Assembly (NCBI GenBank): GCA_964036155.1
Contig: OZ038423.1
Location: 16,073,249-16,137,248, forward strand
Source: Diploscapter coronatus
Lineage: Eukaryota > Nematoda > Chromadorea > Rhabditida > Rhabditidae
Reading direction: 5' to 3'
Length of the DNA stretch: 64,000 nucleotides
The notes under the pieces were generated by a model, which searched no databases, was not told the origin of the DNA, and saw nothing but the letters and a program-made list of their open reading frames with translations. The translations under genes and the position numbers were made by a program. Each line of letters opens with the position of its first letter. The stretch's first letter is position 1. Below are positions 15,201-24,636 of this stretch, one piece after another.

Positions 15201-18200
15201 ATTTTGCAAAATTATTCATTTTATAAGCACTTTTTTAGTTGTTCAATAATTTAAAATTATAACGCAATTGCTATATTTTGCGTGTGCGTTCTGAAAATTA
15301 CCCCAGAAAGTACGCTTTGCATTAGTTATTCACTAACGCGTTTTTCTTGTACACTTCTGGCTTAGGCGTGCTCATTATATCAAAATTCTCATAGCGCATT
15401 TCAGATTATTCAATGTTTGCCAATTTTCTTATTTTTTGCTATAAATATTGCAAATAAATAATAGGTTTCTGTGAAGAGCAGCATAAACGTCGCTAAATCA
15501 AAATACACTCCTGAATAAAAAATTGCACGATTTTTTTCTTATCTTTTCGAGATTTATTATAAAGCATTAATTAATTGCACTACTCTGGTAATTGACAATT
15601 GCAAAATTTGCTGTATTAGCTTTGAGGCTAATTAGGCTTCCCTGAAATGCGCGTCTCCTTTGTTTACACGGATCATCTCTCGTCTCAAGGGGAATTATTC
15701 CCCCAATTCTCAAATTGATTCATTCATAACAATCTACGTATTCTATTATTGCCTCACTCGAGTCGTTCTTAAATCGTGTTATACGATCCTGAGCTAATGT
15801 AAGCTATCTTTGAATTTGGTATTTTTCGATATTTTTCTTTCCTTCCTTATTTTATTTGGTCATTCATAATCTGCTTCATTTGCTCTTCCGTATTTTAATA
15901 TCAAAGTGTGGTGTTCAAATAATGCAAGTGGTCTTCTTAAATAGGATTGTATCATCTCAACGAAATACTATTTCTTCACCCTCTAAATTACCCATTTTTC
16001 GTTCGTCTGCTTCTTAATTAGGTGAGTTCTCACACTTTAGTTTTCCTAAATTGTATTTTGCAGAAAAATTCGGTTAAAATACGAAACCAAACTAAATGTA
16101 ATTTTGGAACAAAAACAAAGATATTTTGGGGGAGCGGAAATCATCTGCTCATATGTTCAGAATGACCTTATGTTTTATGAGCATCTTTCTACTCACAAAT
16201 GCATGTGTAAGAAAAATAAAAAGAAATAGTAGTGAATTTAAAAAATTATTTATTATTTGAACATGTCGAATTATCGGTGCCAGGTGGTTGGCTTAGGTCA
16301 CCTTGGGATGTGCCCTATAGCTCACATGCTTTAGGTCTTAGCTAGAAGCTACGCTATCAGATTCGCTTCCCTGATGATTCATATTTTCTGCTTATAAACC
16401 TCGAGTATTCACGGAGCAGTTAATAAAGGAAGATGGGAATATTAATTAAATTCCGATTGACGAAATAAGGAAGATGAATGAGAAAGAAGAATTGCTTCGA
16501 TGGTTTTAAGAAAGAGAATTAAGGAAAGTATTTCCTTACAATATGAATTACGGACTGTTTACTCTACCCGAAAATGGACTTCTTTTGTTCACATCGTGCA
16601 TTTGAAAGCATTTTCTCAAAATTAATTAAAAATTTCACGTATATAAAAATAAAAAAGGAAATTTGAAGGCTTGTATCTTGGGTCTTATAAGGCTTTGCGA
16701 GGACTTAACTAAAACATATTTGAATTAGACAGAATTTGCGCTTTTTTCCCGGCTTTATGAATTCCTCTTCGAATTTTTAACAATTTAGCTCTGTATTTCA
16801 CTTGTATTTTTCGTGCTTTCTAATTAATTATGCACTATTACTTGCTATCAACTCTGAGAGTCATTGAAAGAAATTCAGAGCTAGAAAATAAGTATGGAAG
16901 GGCAATAACTAAAACAAATAGACGTTGAAAATCATTACAAAGTGGAGGGAATTCTCAGAATAAAGCAATTTAGTGCAATAAAGAACGTAGCGAGCAGAGG
17001 ATTGGCAGATAACAAGGCTCTGTTCTCTAACCGATACCAATTCTGCTCGATTCCTTTCTAGGCCTGAGCTAATTGAATTGAGCAATTTTTGCCGCAACAT
17101 GTTGCCCATTTCGAATTTCTACCTATTTCAAAATACACGCTGTGAGCTTTAAATTAAGTTTCTTTTCTTCTCCAACTATTCGCAAAAAGGGTTGGAACCA
17201 GATAAGAACATCTCCTAATTATTCGGGGTATCATTTTGATTGACGGTTATTCGTTTGTTAAAATTTCACCCGTTATCCTGTATTTATGAAAAACTAATAC
17301 ATTCTTCCAACTACAAGAACACTGAAGATTAACGCCTCGAGACAAAAACTAAAAGATTACTGTAGCCATAATAGCTAGGCTAAGTTATTGCTTCTGAAAT
17401 TAATTGAACCATATAAGTCGATGATTAATTACGCAACTCTAAAACGTTATACCTTCGTTTAATTTAACTTCGACCTTTCTGAACTAAACTTCATTTCAGT
17501 TCCTGCTTCAACCACCCTAACCCCTGTTCTTCTCCGTTGCATTTCGCTGCCATTTCTCTTCGCACATTTTCTTCCATTTCTGCTCCAAATGAGTATTTTA
17601 TTCATCTCGCAGCAAAACTACGACCACGTCTTCAATTTATCGAATAAAAATTCTGCACGTATTCATCCCCCTAGTTGAGTTCACTATTAGCGTTTATACG
17701 CCATTTTGCTTAATCTAGTCTTTCAATAACCACGGTATGAAATTAAATTCGACCATAACTTCTGAGCCATACATCTCTGAAATTTCGAACTCAGAATTGT
17801 AGCATATTTTATAAAAGCAGAGTAGTGCGCAAAAAATTAAAATAATGAATGGTATTTGACATCCTTAATCTGTCAACTTCTAATGAAACATTTTTTTTCC
17901 GAAAATTTGTTAGATGAGGATATTGAATGGCAGCAATCCTCAAAGTTTGATCAAAATTTATTTATGAAAATTGACCTGTTAAAATGTAATTTTGCTGATT
18001 TGCTTCAACGTTTTGTCCGGCACATTAGATTATTTCCTATCTAATCGGTAATAAGAAAATTATGATAAAGGGCATGGAACTCCAATATTAATTTATATAT
18101 ATATATATTTTTATGGAATTCGGTTGCTAATTCTAAGCTTACTATCCGAAGCATCCTATTTGACCAAGAGAATCCCGCTGTTTTGCTTTAACTATTCACG

Positions 18201-21200
18201 CTTGTAAATATAGAAAACGGAAACTCAAGCTGATAATTATTTTTCTCATTCTCGTAACGCCAGGTGTTATTCTGGAATATCGGCTAATTTTCACCCTAGC
18301 CTGTTTATTCGTTTTACATATCAAACGCCCCCGTTTAATAGCATCTTCAATGAAGATAATTGTATCATCTACTTATTCAGGATCGGAGTTGTTTACAACG
18401 TTTTTCAGGAAATGACTCTACCGGAACGAAATTTGGTTGAAAATCTCGAAATTATCCTATTGCTGATCGTAGTTCTGATAGCTCTATGTCTCAATACGAT
18501 AGTTCTCTGCCAACTCATTCTTTCAGGAAATCGGTAAATCAGTTTCATAAAGCAAGAAGATGAAGAGTTTTATTAAAGAAAAGAGCAATTTCAAATCTAT
18601 GAGAAAATCGCATTGTCTCTCGCCTCTATCAGATGAAAAGTTTTCAAATTAAGGCGAATGTTCAGAGGCCCAACAGTACGTACAAATTTTCTAACGGGTC
18701 CATACAATCGCAGTTCATTCACTTTGTTCAAACTCAATATCTGCATCACAGATTTCGGTATTCTGGTTTGGTACGGAATTGTTAAGGTTAGTTGGAAAAA
18801 GCGTCAAATAGAATTTTGCAAATTTAGGTAATCTGGCTATACACCTTCCAATGGAATTTCGGAAATTATGGGTGCAAACTCTATCAGTTTCTGCGAGCAT
18901 TTTTCTTTTACGCCAGTTCGAATATCATCGTTTCCATTGGATTGGATCGGTTGAAAGTCGTATATAATCGTCATATTCAGGGTGAGCTATTGAAGCATCG
19001 AAAATAGTTGGGTTTCAAGAGTAAAATCGAACTATTCCAATTTCTGGAGAATAGCGAAGGGGAGAAAGATCAGAAATTTTCCAGCATTAAAAGAATTGCT
19101 CCTTTTGAGTCATAAAACGAGTAATTTGTTTCTAAATTAGAAAAGAAAAAAACTTATTTAGGAGCCACGAGCGTGAAACGAGTCCGTCTGATGCTACTGT
19201 CCTCGTGGACCTTCGCCTTTCTCTGTGCCCTGCCCCAACTCTATGTTTGGCGAACCTTCGAAGTCACGAATTTCGGGAACAACTGGCAACAATGTGTTAC
19301 TATCTTCGTTGTGAGTCATTTGCAGTGTTATATTTCATCTGTTCTAGCTAGATCATTATGAAGAATGTCAATTTTGAGAACAGAATGTTATTTCATAAAT
19401 AATTCTGTCTGGTGCTGATTTTAGAGATATCTGAAGGAAGTTGTAGGAATCTGTTGCTCTCAAAACTTCTATTAATGTGAGAGAAAAACGACTGGAGAAT
19501 AAAAGATTAGGAAGGAGGAATGGTAGAACAACGCAACGCAACACAATGTAATGAAATAAGCAGCAAGTGAAATTTTAATAGCTTGAAATGCGAAGATAAT
19601 TGAACTGGGGAAATGAAATAAAGCTTATCGACGATGATTTTTGAACCTAATAATTCTGATTCAGATCCACAGTTACCACAACACATCGAGTCCTGAATTG
19701 GAGCGAGTCGCTATTGGCTATGAGATATTTCATCAACTCATCGTATTTTGGGTATGCACCAATGTAAAAGGTCATGAAGATCAAGCTTTAGAGAACTATT
19801 CATTGCTAAAAATGTTCATATTTAACTTTTTCTAGAAAATTTCTGCTCGAGTTTGTTTTTTCGAAACTAAGTTACTTTCTGTTCAAGCTTGAAAATAGAA
19901 CTTTCGATAAAACTATAGAAATATAACAAAAAGAAAAGATGAAAGAATATCATGAGAGAAGAATTAGAACTCCAGAAAAATTACAGATCCCATTTATAAT
20001 CATTGCTTTGTCATACATTTTCATCGTCTTCAAACTGCTTCGCTACACGCTCAGACCGAAAACCCCACTCATTCGACTGTCTCGATCAACTGACTCTGGC
20101 GAAAGAGAGTAAGATTTTGAGTCATCCTCTGTAAGATTCGAAGAAATTCCGAGCGAATTGTCGAATGCTTAATGTTTCCGATCTTTATAAAGAATGCCTT
20201 TTAAAGTTCTCAAAAAGGAAGAAAATCGAATATTTTGCAGAGCAAAATCTCAGAACGAAATTAGCATGGCCACACTCAGCAAAGCGATCAAATCACATCG
20301 CTGGTCGGCTGTATCGAATTTGGCCAGCGGAATCACCAGGGACAGTCCTTCGAATGGATACAAAACTGTCACTGCAGGTCTGTACAGAATTTCTTAACAG
20401 GAACATTTAGGAATTTTGATTTGAAAAACTTCGAATTCTAAGAATATTTGAAACTTGAAGGAAAAACTTCAATCCGAATCGCCAAAAGTTCGAATTCCAG
20501 ACGCAGTTTATAAACTGTTATAAAGTTTAAAAACAATCTAAGTCTAGATGCAACCCTACTCCGGAAAGGCAACAATTTAGCATGGCGCTACCAACTCCAA
20601 TCTCGAGTCTTCAAGAGTGTGCTCTGTATCGTCTTTGCTCACATCTTTCTATGGCTTCCCTACAATATAGTCAGTCCTCTGAGGTGAGTCAGCAAAAAGA
20701 ATTGAGCTAAAGAGATGTGAAAAATCTAGATCTGAATGTTCTAAAATTATTCAAATTCGCGATAATCTAAATAATTGATCTTTCTTTTCAAATCGTAATC
20801 AAACTAAACGATTGACTAAAACTTCGAAACTAGAATTCACTACATTTCGTCTGAAGAATAAAATCTCAAAGAATTGCATTTGCAGATTTGTGAGCGACGA
20901 TCTCTACATGGACATAATGGAGAACGGGGGTAATTTCCTGGAAGACCTAATCATAGTCAATTCGTTGCTCAACCCACTGCTCTATGCAGACACACTCAGC
21001 AGAAGTCATAGTCGCTAATCCATCAGCAAGAAATACCATTGACCAATCATTTTCTGACACAGATGTAGGGCTGTGGAAATTTCGACTTCATATTTAGCAT
21101 TTTTTTAAATATGAAATTTTAGTTTCGATTTTTCATTTTAAAAGTTCCAAATTTGCGCAGCTTTGCTAGAAGCACTGCACACCTGCATTCCGTGTGATCT

Positions 21201-24200
21201 CTAGCTTTTCGTCCAGAATCTTCGGGTCTCATTTCACAATGTATATCAGTTATTTGTCAATTGAAAAGAGTAAAATAAATAGATGACGTACTTCAGTCTG
21301 TGCAATTTGATGTCGACCATTCGATTCGCAGAAGAATGAAATCGTCCCATCGATTGGCATTCCGTAGAAGTATCTGAAATTGACATGAACAATCATAGTC
21401 ACAAAATAAACAAGTAGATTTTAGAATTCATTTTTTAAAAAATAATTTTATGAGGTTTCTTCAATTTGAAAAGCTAATTCCTGCATAAAGTTTAGAATAA
21501 CTTGGCATAAATATTAATTTTCAGCAGAATTTTCCTGATAATAGAATTATGATCGTTCAAGTCTAACTCTACTTATGTCTTATTACAAGAGTCGGAATCT
21601 TCAAATTGTGCAATTTTCAAACCTGGCTTCGATGAGGAAATTCGCCAGTGAAGGATCGAATTCTTCTTTGACATAACCTTCCACTTTGAACGCAGGCAAT
21701 TCTGTAAAAAAACCACAAAGAATAAAATGAAAGCTAGAGGTAAATTGAAAAGAATCATAAGTCGATCTAAGGAACATTTGAAAAAAAAAAGTTTTAAATT
21801 ATGTGTTTACTTTAATATTTCAAAATTATTATGAATAAAAATAAAAATTACCGTATTCTTTGACTTTGAAAGTAGTCTGGAATCTGATCAAATCTTTGAA
21901 TCCATAGGGATAGGCAAGAATGTGCCAATCACCGAAGTACAGGTGGTCGGGAAGTTTGAAGGAAGTGGATATGGTGTAGTCGTTTCCAATGTTCTCTCGC
22001 TTCCGAGTCAGTTCAAAGTTGTAAGAATTCTGTAAACAAATCATATGTAATCGTTTTCTGTAAAATTTATAGTTTAGAGATTTATAAATGGGGATCGCAG
22101 ACTTCTCCCATTTGCATTTTTCACTTTTGTTGAAAAAGTGTTAATTGAAAACGCCAAAAATAGGAGGCAAGCCCCCCTCAAAGTTGGTGTTCACGAAAGA
22201 TCACTGTCCGAATCGACGAACCACCATAAAAATGATTGTTCGCCAGAATATCTTGCCAGGAAATGCACATCCACAGACGCTCGCGAAATTTTATATAATA
22301 AAATTGTGTTCATTTTCCTGGTTTATTTTTGTGGCATATTTCGATTAAAAATTATTTGTATGTTATTCTTTTTCCATTAATGTCTTAGTTACCATCGTAT
22401 TTGGCTACTTAGAGTAGAAAAGTTTCAAAAATTGTAAACTGTGCGAAGCCATTTGCGGTCCCTATTTATAAACCTAGTCATCGATAACGATGAACTCCAT
22501 CAAAAATTTTGGCTCCTAGAAAAATACACCGGGACACCCAGGACACCAGTTAGAAAAAGACATCACTTTTGCCTATTTTTTTTCTTTCCCTCATACTATT
22601 TCTTAGAAAAAGTGGTCTTTTCCTAACTGGTGTCCCGGTGTCTTTTTCTAGGAGCCAAAATTTTTAGCAATCATAAAATAAACGAAATTACTAATAAAGC
22701 GAATTCGATAACTCCTTCATAGGGCAGACCAGATGAATCTAGCGGAAGAGCTCGGATTTGCACTGAAAATTAGCAATATTTTGTTATTTGTTAAAGACAA
22801 TCATTTACAGCGGTCAAAATATGCCACTGGAGCTGAACTGTAGATTTTCATCCAAACTTGAAATAAAGAATTTTGCAACGAAGCTGGCAACGTTGATTGA
22901 AAGTAAATAGGTAAATTTTGTTAAGGAAAATATAAATTGTTGAAATACAGACCCTCTTCCCCTGGTCGATAGATGAGCTTGCTGAGATAGAGATGAATGA
23001 CAGCCACGTCTGGTTGAATAGGCAACTCGGCAGAGAACGTTTCGTGATCGCTCATCTGAATATTTTCAAATTATCTGGTTTCAAATGTAAAGATTCTCTT
23101 CTTAACTAAATCAGCCGTGTGATGAGCTGCAGGATAAATTTTCATACAACAACAAAGTCTACAGATATTTTACAACCATGGAATTTAGATAAATTGAGGA
23201 TTTTAGTTCCTTTTAAAATCTGTTGGAAAACTTACAAAAACATTCAGAGTGGCCTTCCTCGCATTCGTCAGAACGTCGAATGAAACTGTCCTCGGGATAG
23301 CTAAATCATATTTTATTATACTGAAAAATCGTTACATTTTGAGAGAATACTCTTCAATCCTTCTCAGGCCAATAGAAATGAAATACTCATGAAACTACAA
23401 AATTTAAGCAGGTCATATTTTTTACAGATCCGCCTTTGGGCTCGTTCAGACTTAGTTGCATGCAACTTGCAACTTGTAATTAGCTCGAAATATCACGGGA
23501 AATGAAAAGGGCGCGGTTGCATCATCTCCTTTGTTACTTCGAACGAGTTGCAAGTTGCATTGCAACTAAGTTTGAACGGGCCCTTTCAATGAAATTTGCT
23601 TACAATTGAGATACACTCACCCGATCTGACTGAGGTCAATTTTATTGGCTGTCCAATGTTGGCCTTGTTCATGTCCTGCAGCTGCAGTTTGATGTCCAAA
23701 TTTCTCGACGCATCCTAAAAATTCCAATATTTTTGGAGAAAATAGAACGTTCTTACGAGTGCCGGCGTGATAGTAATTGAATTGCTGGCATTTGCCTTGA
23801 GGTATGAAGGCAGCACGATCACGGCGCTGAAATCATAATTGGAATATGAATGTTTGAGAAGGGAAAGTGTGTCTCGAATAGAAATGATCTATCCACTATA
23901 AAGTAGAGCCCGTAAGTGATTTTTCGAAATTTCGTTGATGACTCATTTTCAAACCGTTCCAGAACAGTTATGAACTGATTTTGCAGCGTTTCAACGATGT
24001 AAATCGCTCGTTCATAAGCATGTTTGAATATTTGTAGAAGAAAATTTCCCTCGATATTGCCCAATTAACGAGGAGCAAAAAATATGACCAATTTTTGCTT
24101 CACCAAGTGGGCAGCACTTGGGACTCTGCATTAAAGTAACCATTTTGAGTCCAACTTCTTCGTGCCCATCCTTTTACATCAATTTATCAAAATCAAACTG

Positions 24201-24636
24201 GTGGTTGATTCGGAATCTCGTTGGAAAAAGCGAAAGTCGAGGAAAATAGTATTATTATCAATGACCGATAACTTGGAACGAGATAAATGATGCAAAGTTC
24301 GAATATGCAGAGTGTGCGTTGCGTATTTGCAAATAGTCGTCTATCTTGTTCCTTGAATATGATGTAATGGCGTAAAGTCGGCGGCAACGCAATACGCTAA
24401 TTTCGTCACATCAAAAGAAAGTGTCATTTGGTTCGTCTTAATTAATCGGTCATTAATAATAGCTTTCCACCGGGATTTGGCAATCATCGAAATTTACCGA
24501 AATTCAGTAACAACCAGAATGATAGTGAGTTAATTTTAAACAAAAATTCAGTGAATTCCTACTTGTTAGCTGCAAGAATAGATGCGACGAGCTCGCAGAG
24601 CAGGAGGAGCGAGATGCAAACTGATCGGCCAATCAT
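202..24636 (-). CDS. Alpha-2-macroglobulin/TEP-like secreted protein, N-terminal part (16 exons, continues off left edge)
   Basis: Exons (minus, 5' to 3'): 24636-24563, 23826-23757, 23714-23621, 23300-23236, 23055-22953, 22762-22692, 22029-21852, 21701-21623, 21373-21292, 5288-5214, 4532-4395, 2803-2615, 1347-1259, 1083-987, 848-678, 360-202. Every junction is GT-AG and phase-compatible, giving 578 codons without a stop. It starts with a signal peptide (MIGRSVCISLLLLCELVAS). Family hallmarks follow in order: YRPGEEVQIR and FGDWHILAYPYG of the MG2 region, KVKEYELPAFKVEG and YFYGMPIDG of MG3, NGTWEGIVNLTKC, an FDLIPLRPAF segment, and SPGETIQLLLRGGDLAVVRAIDD near the end of MG6. Family members (A2M, CD109, C3, TEPs) are extracellular protease traps or opsonins of about 1400-1800 residues. 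The bait region, thioester and receptor domain would lie beyond position 1, so whether the GCGEQ thioester exists cannot be judged. The 16 kb intron between 21292 and 5288 is phase 0 on both sides and contains two plus-strand GPCR genes. Family call is secure; small exons could be misplaced by a few residues. Confidence 0.88.
2202..2571. mobile_element. Hairpin MITE, PIF/Harbinger (Tourist)-like, copy 1
   Basis: A 370 bp element whose ends are inverted repeats (CAAGGAAG at the left, CTTCCTTG at the right), flanked by the direct 3-bp repeat TTA (2199-2201 and 2572-2574). It resembles copies 2 and 3 in the sub-terminal stretches reading approximately 'aacttagagatcttgatgaa'. TWA target duplications are typical of PIF/Harbinger elements. 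It lies in a macroglobulin intron. No transposase ORF. Confidence 0.7.
2909..3272. mobile_element. Hairpin MITE, PIF/Harbinger (Tourist)-like, copy 2
   Basis: A 364 bp element with long terminal inverted repeats (left end CAAGGGAAGTGCACA, right end TGTGCACTTCTCTTG) and the direct 3-bp repeat TAA on both sides (2906-2908 and 3273-3275). The inverted similarity extends about 90 bp inward from each end. It sits in the same macroglobulin gene region as copy 1 and has no coding capacity. Confidence 0.78.
5475..5632. repeat. Small repeat with inverted ends and cggaac-rich core
   Basis: The ends read ggactgtaacggaat at the left and, reverse-complemented, agctgtaactgaattcc at the right. The core is built from imperfect 'cggaacgga' and 'aatttc' repetitions. 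It may be a short non-autonomous transposon, but no clear target duplication is seen. Confidence 0.35.
8372..8686 (-). CDS. Hypothetical short secreted-type ORF, left copy (104 codons)
   Basis: Starts with a hydrophobic signal-like segment (MIFSICFTMFIITSLFGL) followed by a polar stretch rich in Asn, Gln and Arg (for example NYQMRTSRNMWNKWSDRV), with no recognisable domain and no dibasic cleavage sites. A TATAAATA box lies 58 bp upstream of the ATG. Its first 101 residues are identical to the right copy because both lie in the inverted arms; only the last residues differ. It could equally be a chance ORF inside a repeat: there is no sign of conserved family or splice sites. Function unknown. 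Confidence 0.35.
   Translation of the reverse strand: MIFSICFTMFIITSLFGLTSMRSFQNRTQLVSASILIPKLNFPMQNNENRILWNYQMRTSRNMWNKWSDRVLTVIFVISVVENPQGQQISSKFEGRLLGYHPSL
8381..8888. repeat. Left arm of a 508 bp inverted duplication
   Basis: Reading its reverse complement against 9495-10002 shows no mismatch over the 508 bp. A 606 bp unrelated spacer separates the arms. Weaker similarity (tatttataaaaatcgag) extends outward beyond a short indel. The arm carries a minus-strand TATAAATA (8744-8751) and a short ORF. Confidence 0.92.
9495..10002. repeat. Right arm of a 508 bp inverted duplication
   Basis: Mirror copy of 8381-8888. It ends 97 bp before the start codon of the first GPCR gene, so it may lie in or next to that gene's promoter. 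It contains TATAAATA at 9632-9639 and a short plus-strand ORF. Confidence 0.92.
9632..9639 (+). promoter_or_regulatory. TATA-box-like TATAAATA (mirrored at 8744-8751, minus)
   Basis: Canonical TATAAATA preceded by a GC-rich stretch (acttcccgg), 58 bp before the ATG of the short ORF. The mirrored copy sits in the same relation to the left ORF. If active, the pair would fire outward in both directions, the right one towards the GPCR gene. Confidence 0.4.
9697..10023 (+). CDS. Hypothetical short secreted-type ORF, right copy (108 codons)
   Basis: Identical to the left copy up to the residues LLGYHP and then runs out of the duplication, ending ILDFYK. It ends 75 bp before the GPCR start codon on the same strand, so it might also be transcribed as a leader or upstream ORF. 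Whether it is translated cannot be judged from sequence. Confidence 0.35.
   Translation: MIFSICFTMFIITSLFGLTSMRSFQNRTQLVSASILIPKLNFPMQNNENRILWNYQMRTSRNMWNKWSDRVLTVIFVISVVENPQGQQISSKFEGRLLGYHPILDFYK
10099..12707 (+). CDS. gnrr: GnRH/AKH-receptor-like rhodopsin-family GPCR, tailless (9 exons, 396 aa)
   Basis: Exons: 10099-10308, 10498-10629, 10797-10901, 11298-11452, 11767-11966, 12012-12070, 12119-12218, 12260-12404, 12623-12707; phases close to a TAG stop. N-glycosylation site NGT at residue 6, TM1 about 33-55 with Asn50, TM2 with LCISDL (Asp84), the disulfide pair Cys110 and Cys193, DRL at 134-136 in place of DRY, TM6 with the motif LWFPFN, and TM7 ending NPFIYG. The GnRHR/AKHR assignment rests on the TM2/ECL1 pattern (WLLTYQWPGGDALC) and overall layout; the ligand is likely a GnRH/AKH/corazonin-type peptide but this is inference. 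The protein stops two residues after NPFIYG. caattcag directly precedes the ATG and could be a spliced-leader acceptor. The donors after exons 5 and 6 (gttgcc, gttagc) are weak and introns 6 and 7 are only 48 and 41 bp. The gene is nested in a macroglobulin intron. Confidence 0.87.
18094..18108. repeat. Short (TA)n tract
   Basis: About seven uninterrupted TA units, upstream of the second GPCR gene. Confidence 0.85.
18404..18411 (+). promoter_or_regulatory. Candidate trans-splice acceptor before the second GPCR
   Basis: The sequence tttttcag|gaaATG places a strong 3' splice site three bases before the start codon with no clear upstream exon. In nematodes this arrangement commonly marks spliced-leader addition, but an upstream 5' UTR exon is equally possible. 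Confidence 0.4.
18412..21018 (+). CDS. gnrr: GnRH/AKH-receptor-like rhodopsin-family GPCR, very short tail (9 exons, about 386 aa)
   Basis: Exons: 18412-18533, 18666-18786, 18828-18981, 19162-19310, 19665-19751, 19987-20108, 20241-20377, 20548-20683, 20886-21018; phases close to a TAA stop. The start of exon 2 is uncertain: acceptors at 18654, 18666 and 18714 are all in frame and only change intracellular loop 1. Landmarks are TM2 with NICITDF, Cys97 and Cys177 for the ECL disulfide, YASSNIIVSIGLDRL (DRL for DRY), CALPQLYVW in TM4 as in GnRHR/AKHR/CRZR receptors, HIFLWLPYN in TM6, and NPLLY in TM7 followed by only ten residues. Related to the receptor 5.7 kb upstream in the same orientation, but intron positions differ in several places, so the duplication is old. 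Nested in the macroglobulin intron. Confidence 0.88.
22502..22665. mobile_element. 164 bp hairpin element in macroglobulin intron
   Basis: The left end aaaaattttggctcctagaa is the exact reverse complement of the right end, and inverted similarity continues through the cacc/gggacac stretch (with a 9 bp insertion on the left) to the ttagaaaaag segment. Typical of a MITE or other foldback element. No convincing target-site duplication. Confidence 0.65.
23438..23584. mobile_element. 147 bp hairpin element (gggctcgttcagac family), copy A
   Basis: The left end GGGCTCGTTCAGACTTAG pairs with the right end CTAAGTTTGAACGGGCCC, and the pairing continues through gttgca-rich sequence for about 37 bp. It lies in a macroglobulin intron between 23300 and 23621. 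A related partial copy is at 33923-34055. Confidence 0.65.

Larger units (their letters stand above)
12708..18411. other. Non-coding spacer between the two nested GPCR genes
   Basis: 5.7 kb of AT-rich DNA inside the macroglobulin intron. No ORF here has splice sites, composition or motifs that I can support. It holds a GC-richer stretch at about 14510-14660 with repeated 'cacccg'/'gacctg' words that may be old repeat DNA, and a (TA)n tract near the end. Confidence 0.6.
5289..21291 (-). other. 16 kb intron of the macroglobulin gene containing two opposite-strand genes
   Basis: The donor is GAA|gtacgt at 21292/21291 and the acceptor is tttcag at 5291-5289. The flanking exons are both phase 0 and together make a continuous MG3-MG4 stretch. 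Within it lie the GPCR genes at 10099-12707 and 18412-21018, the inverted duplication 8381-10002, and otherwise no coding sequence that I can support. Confidence 0.8.
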
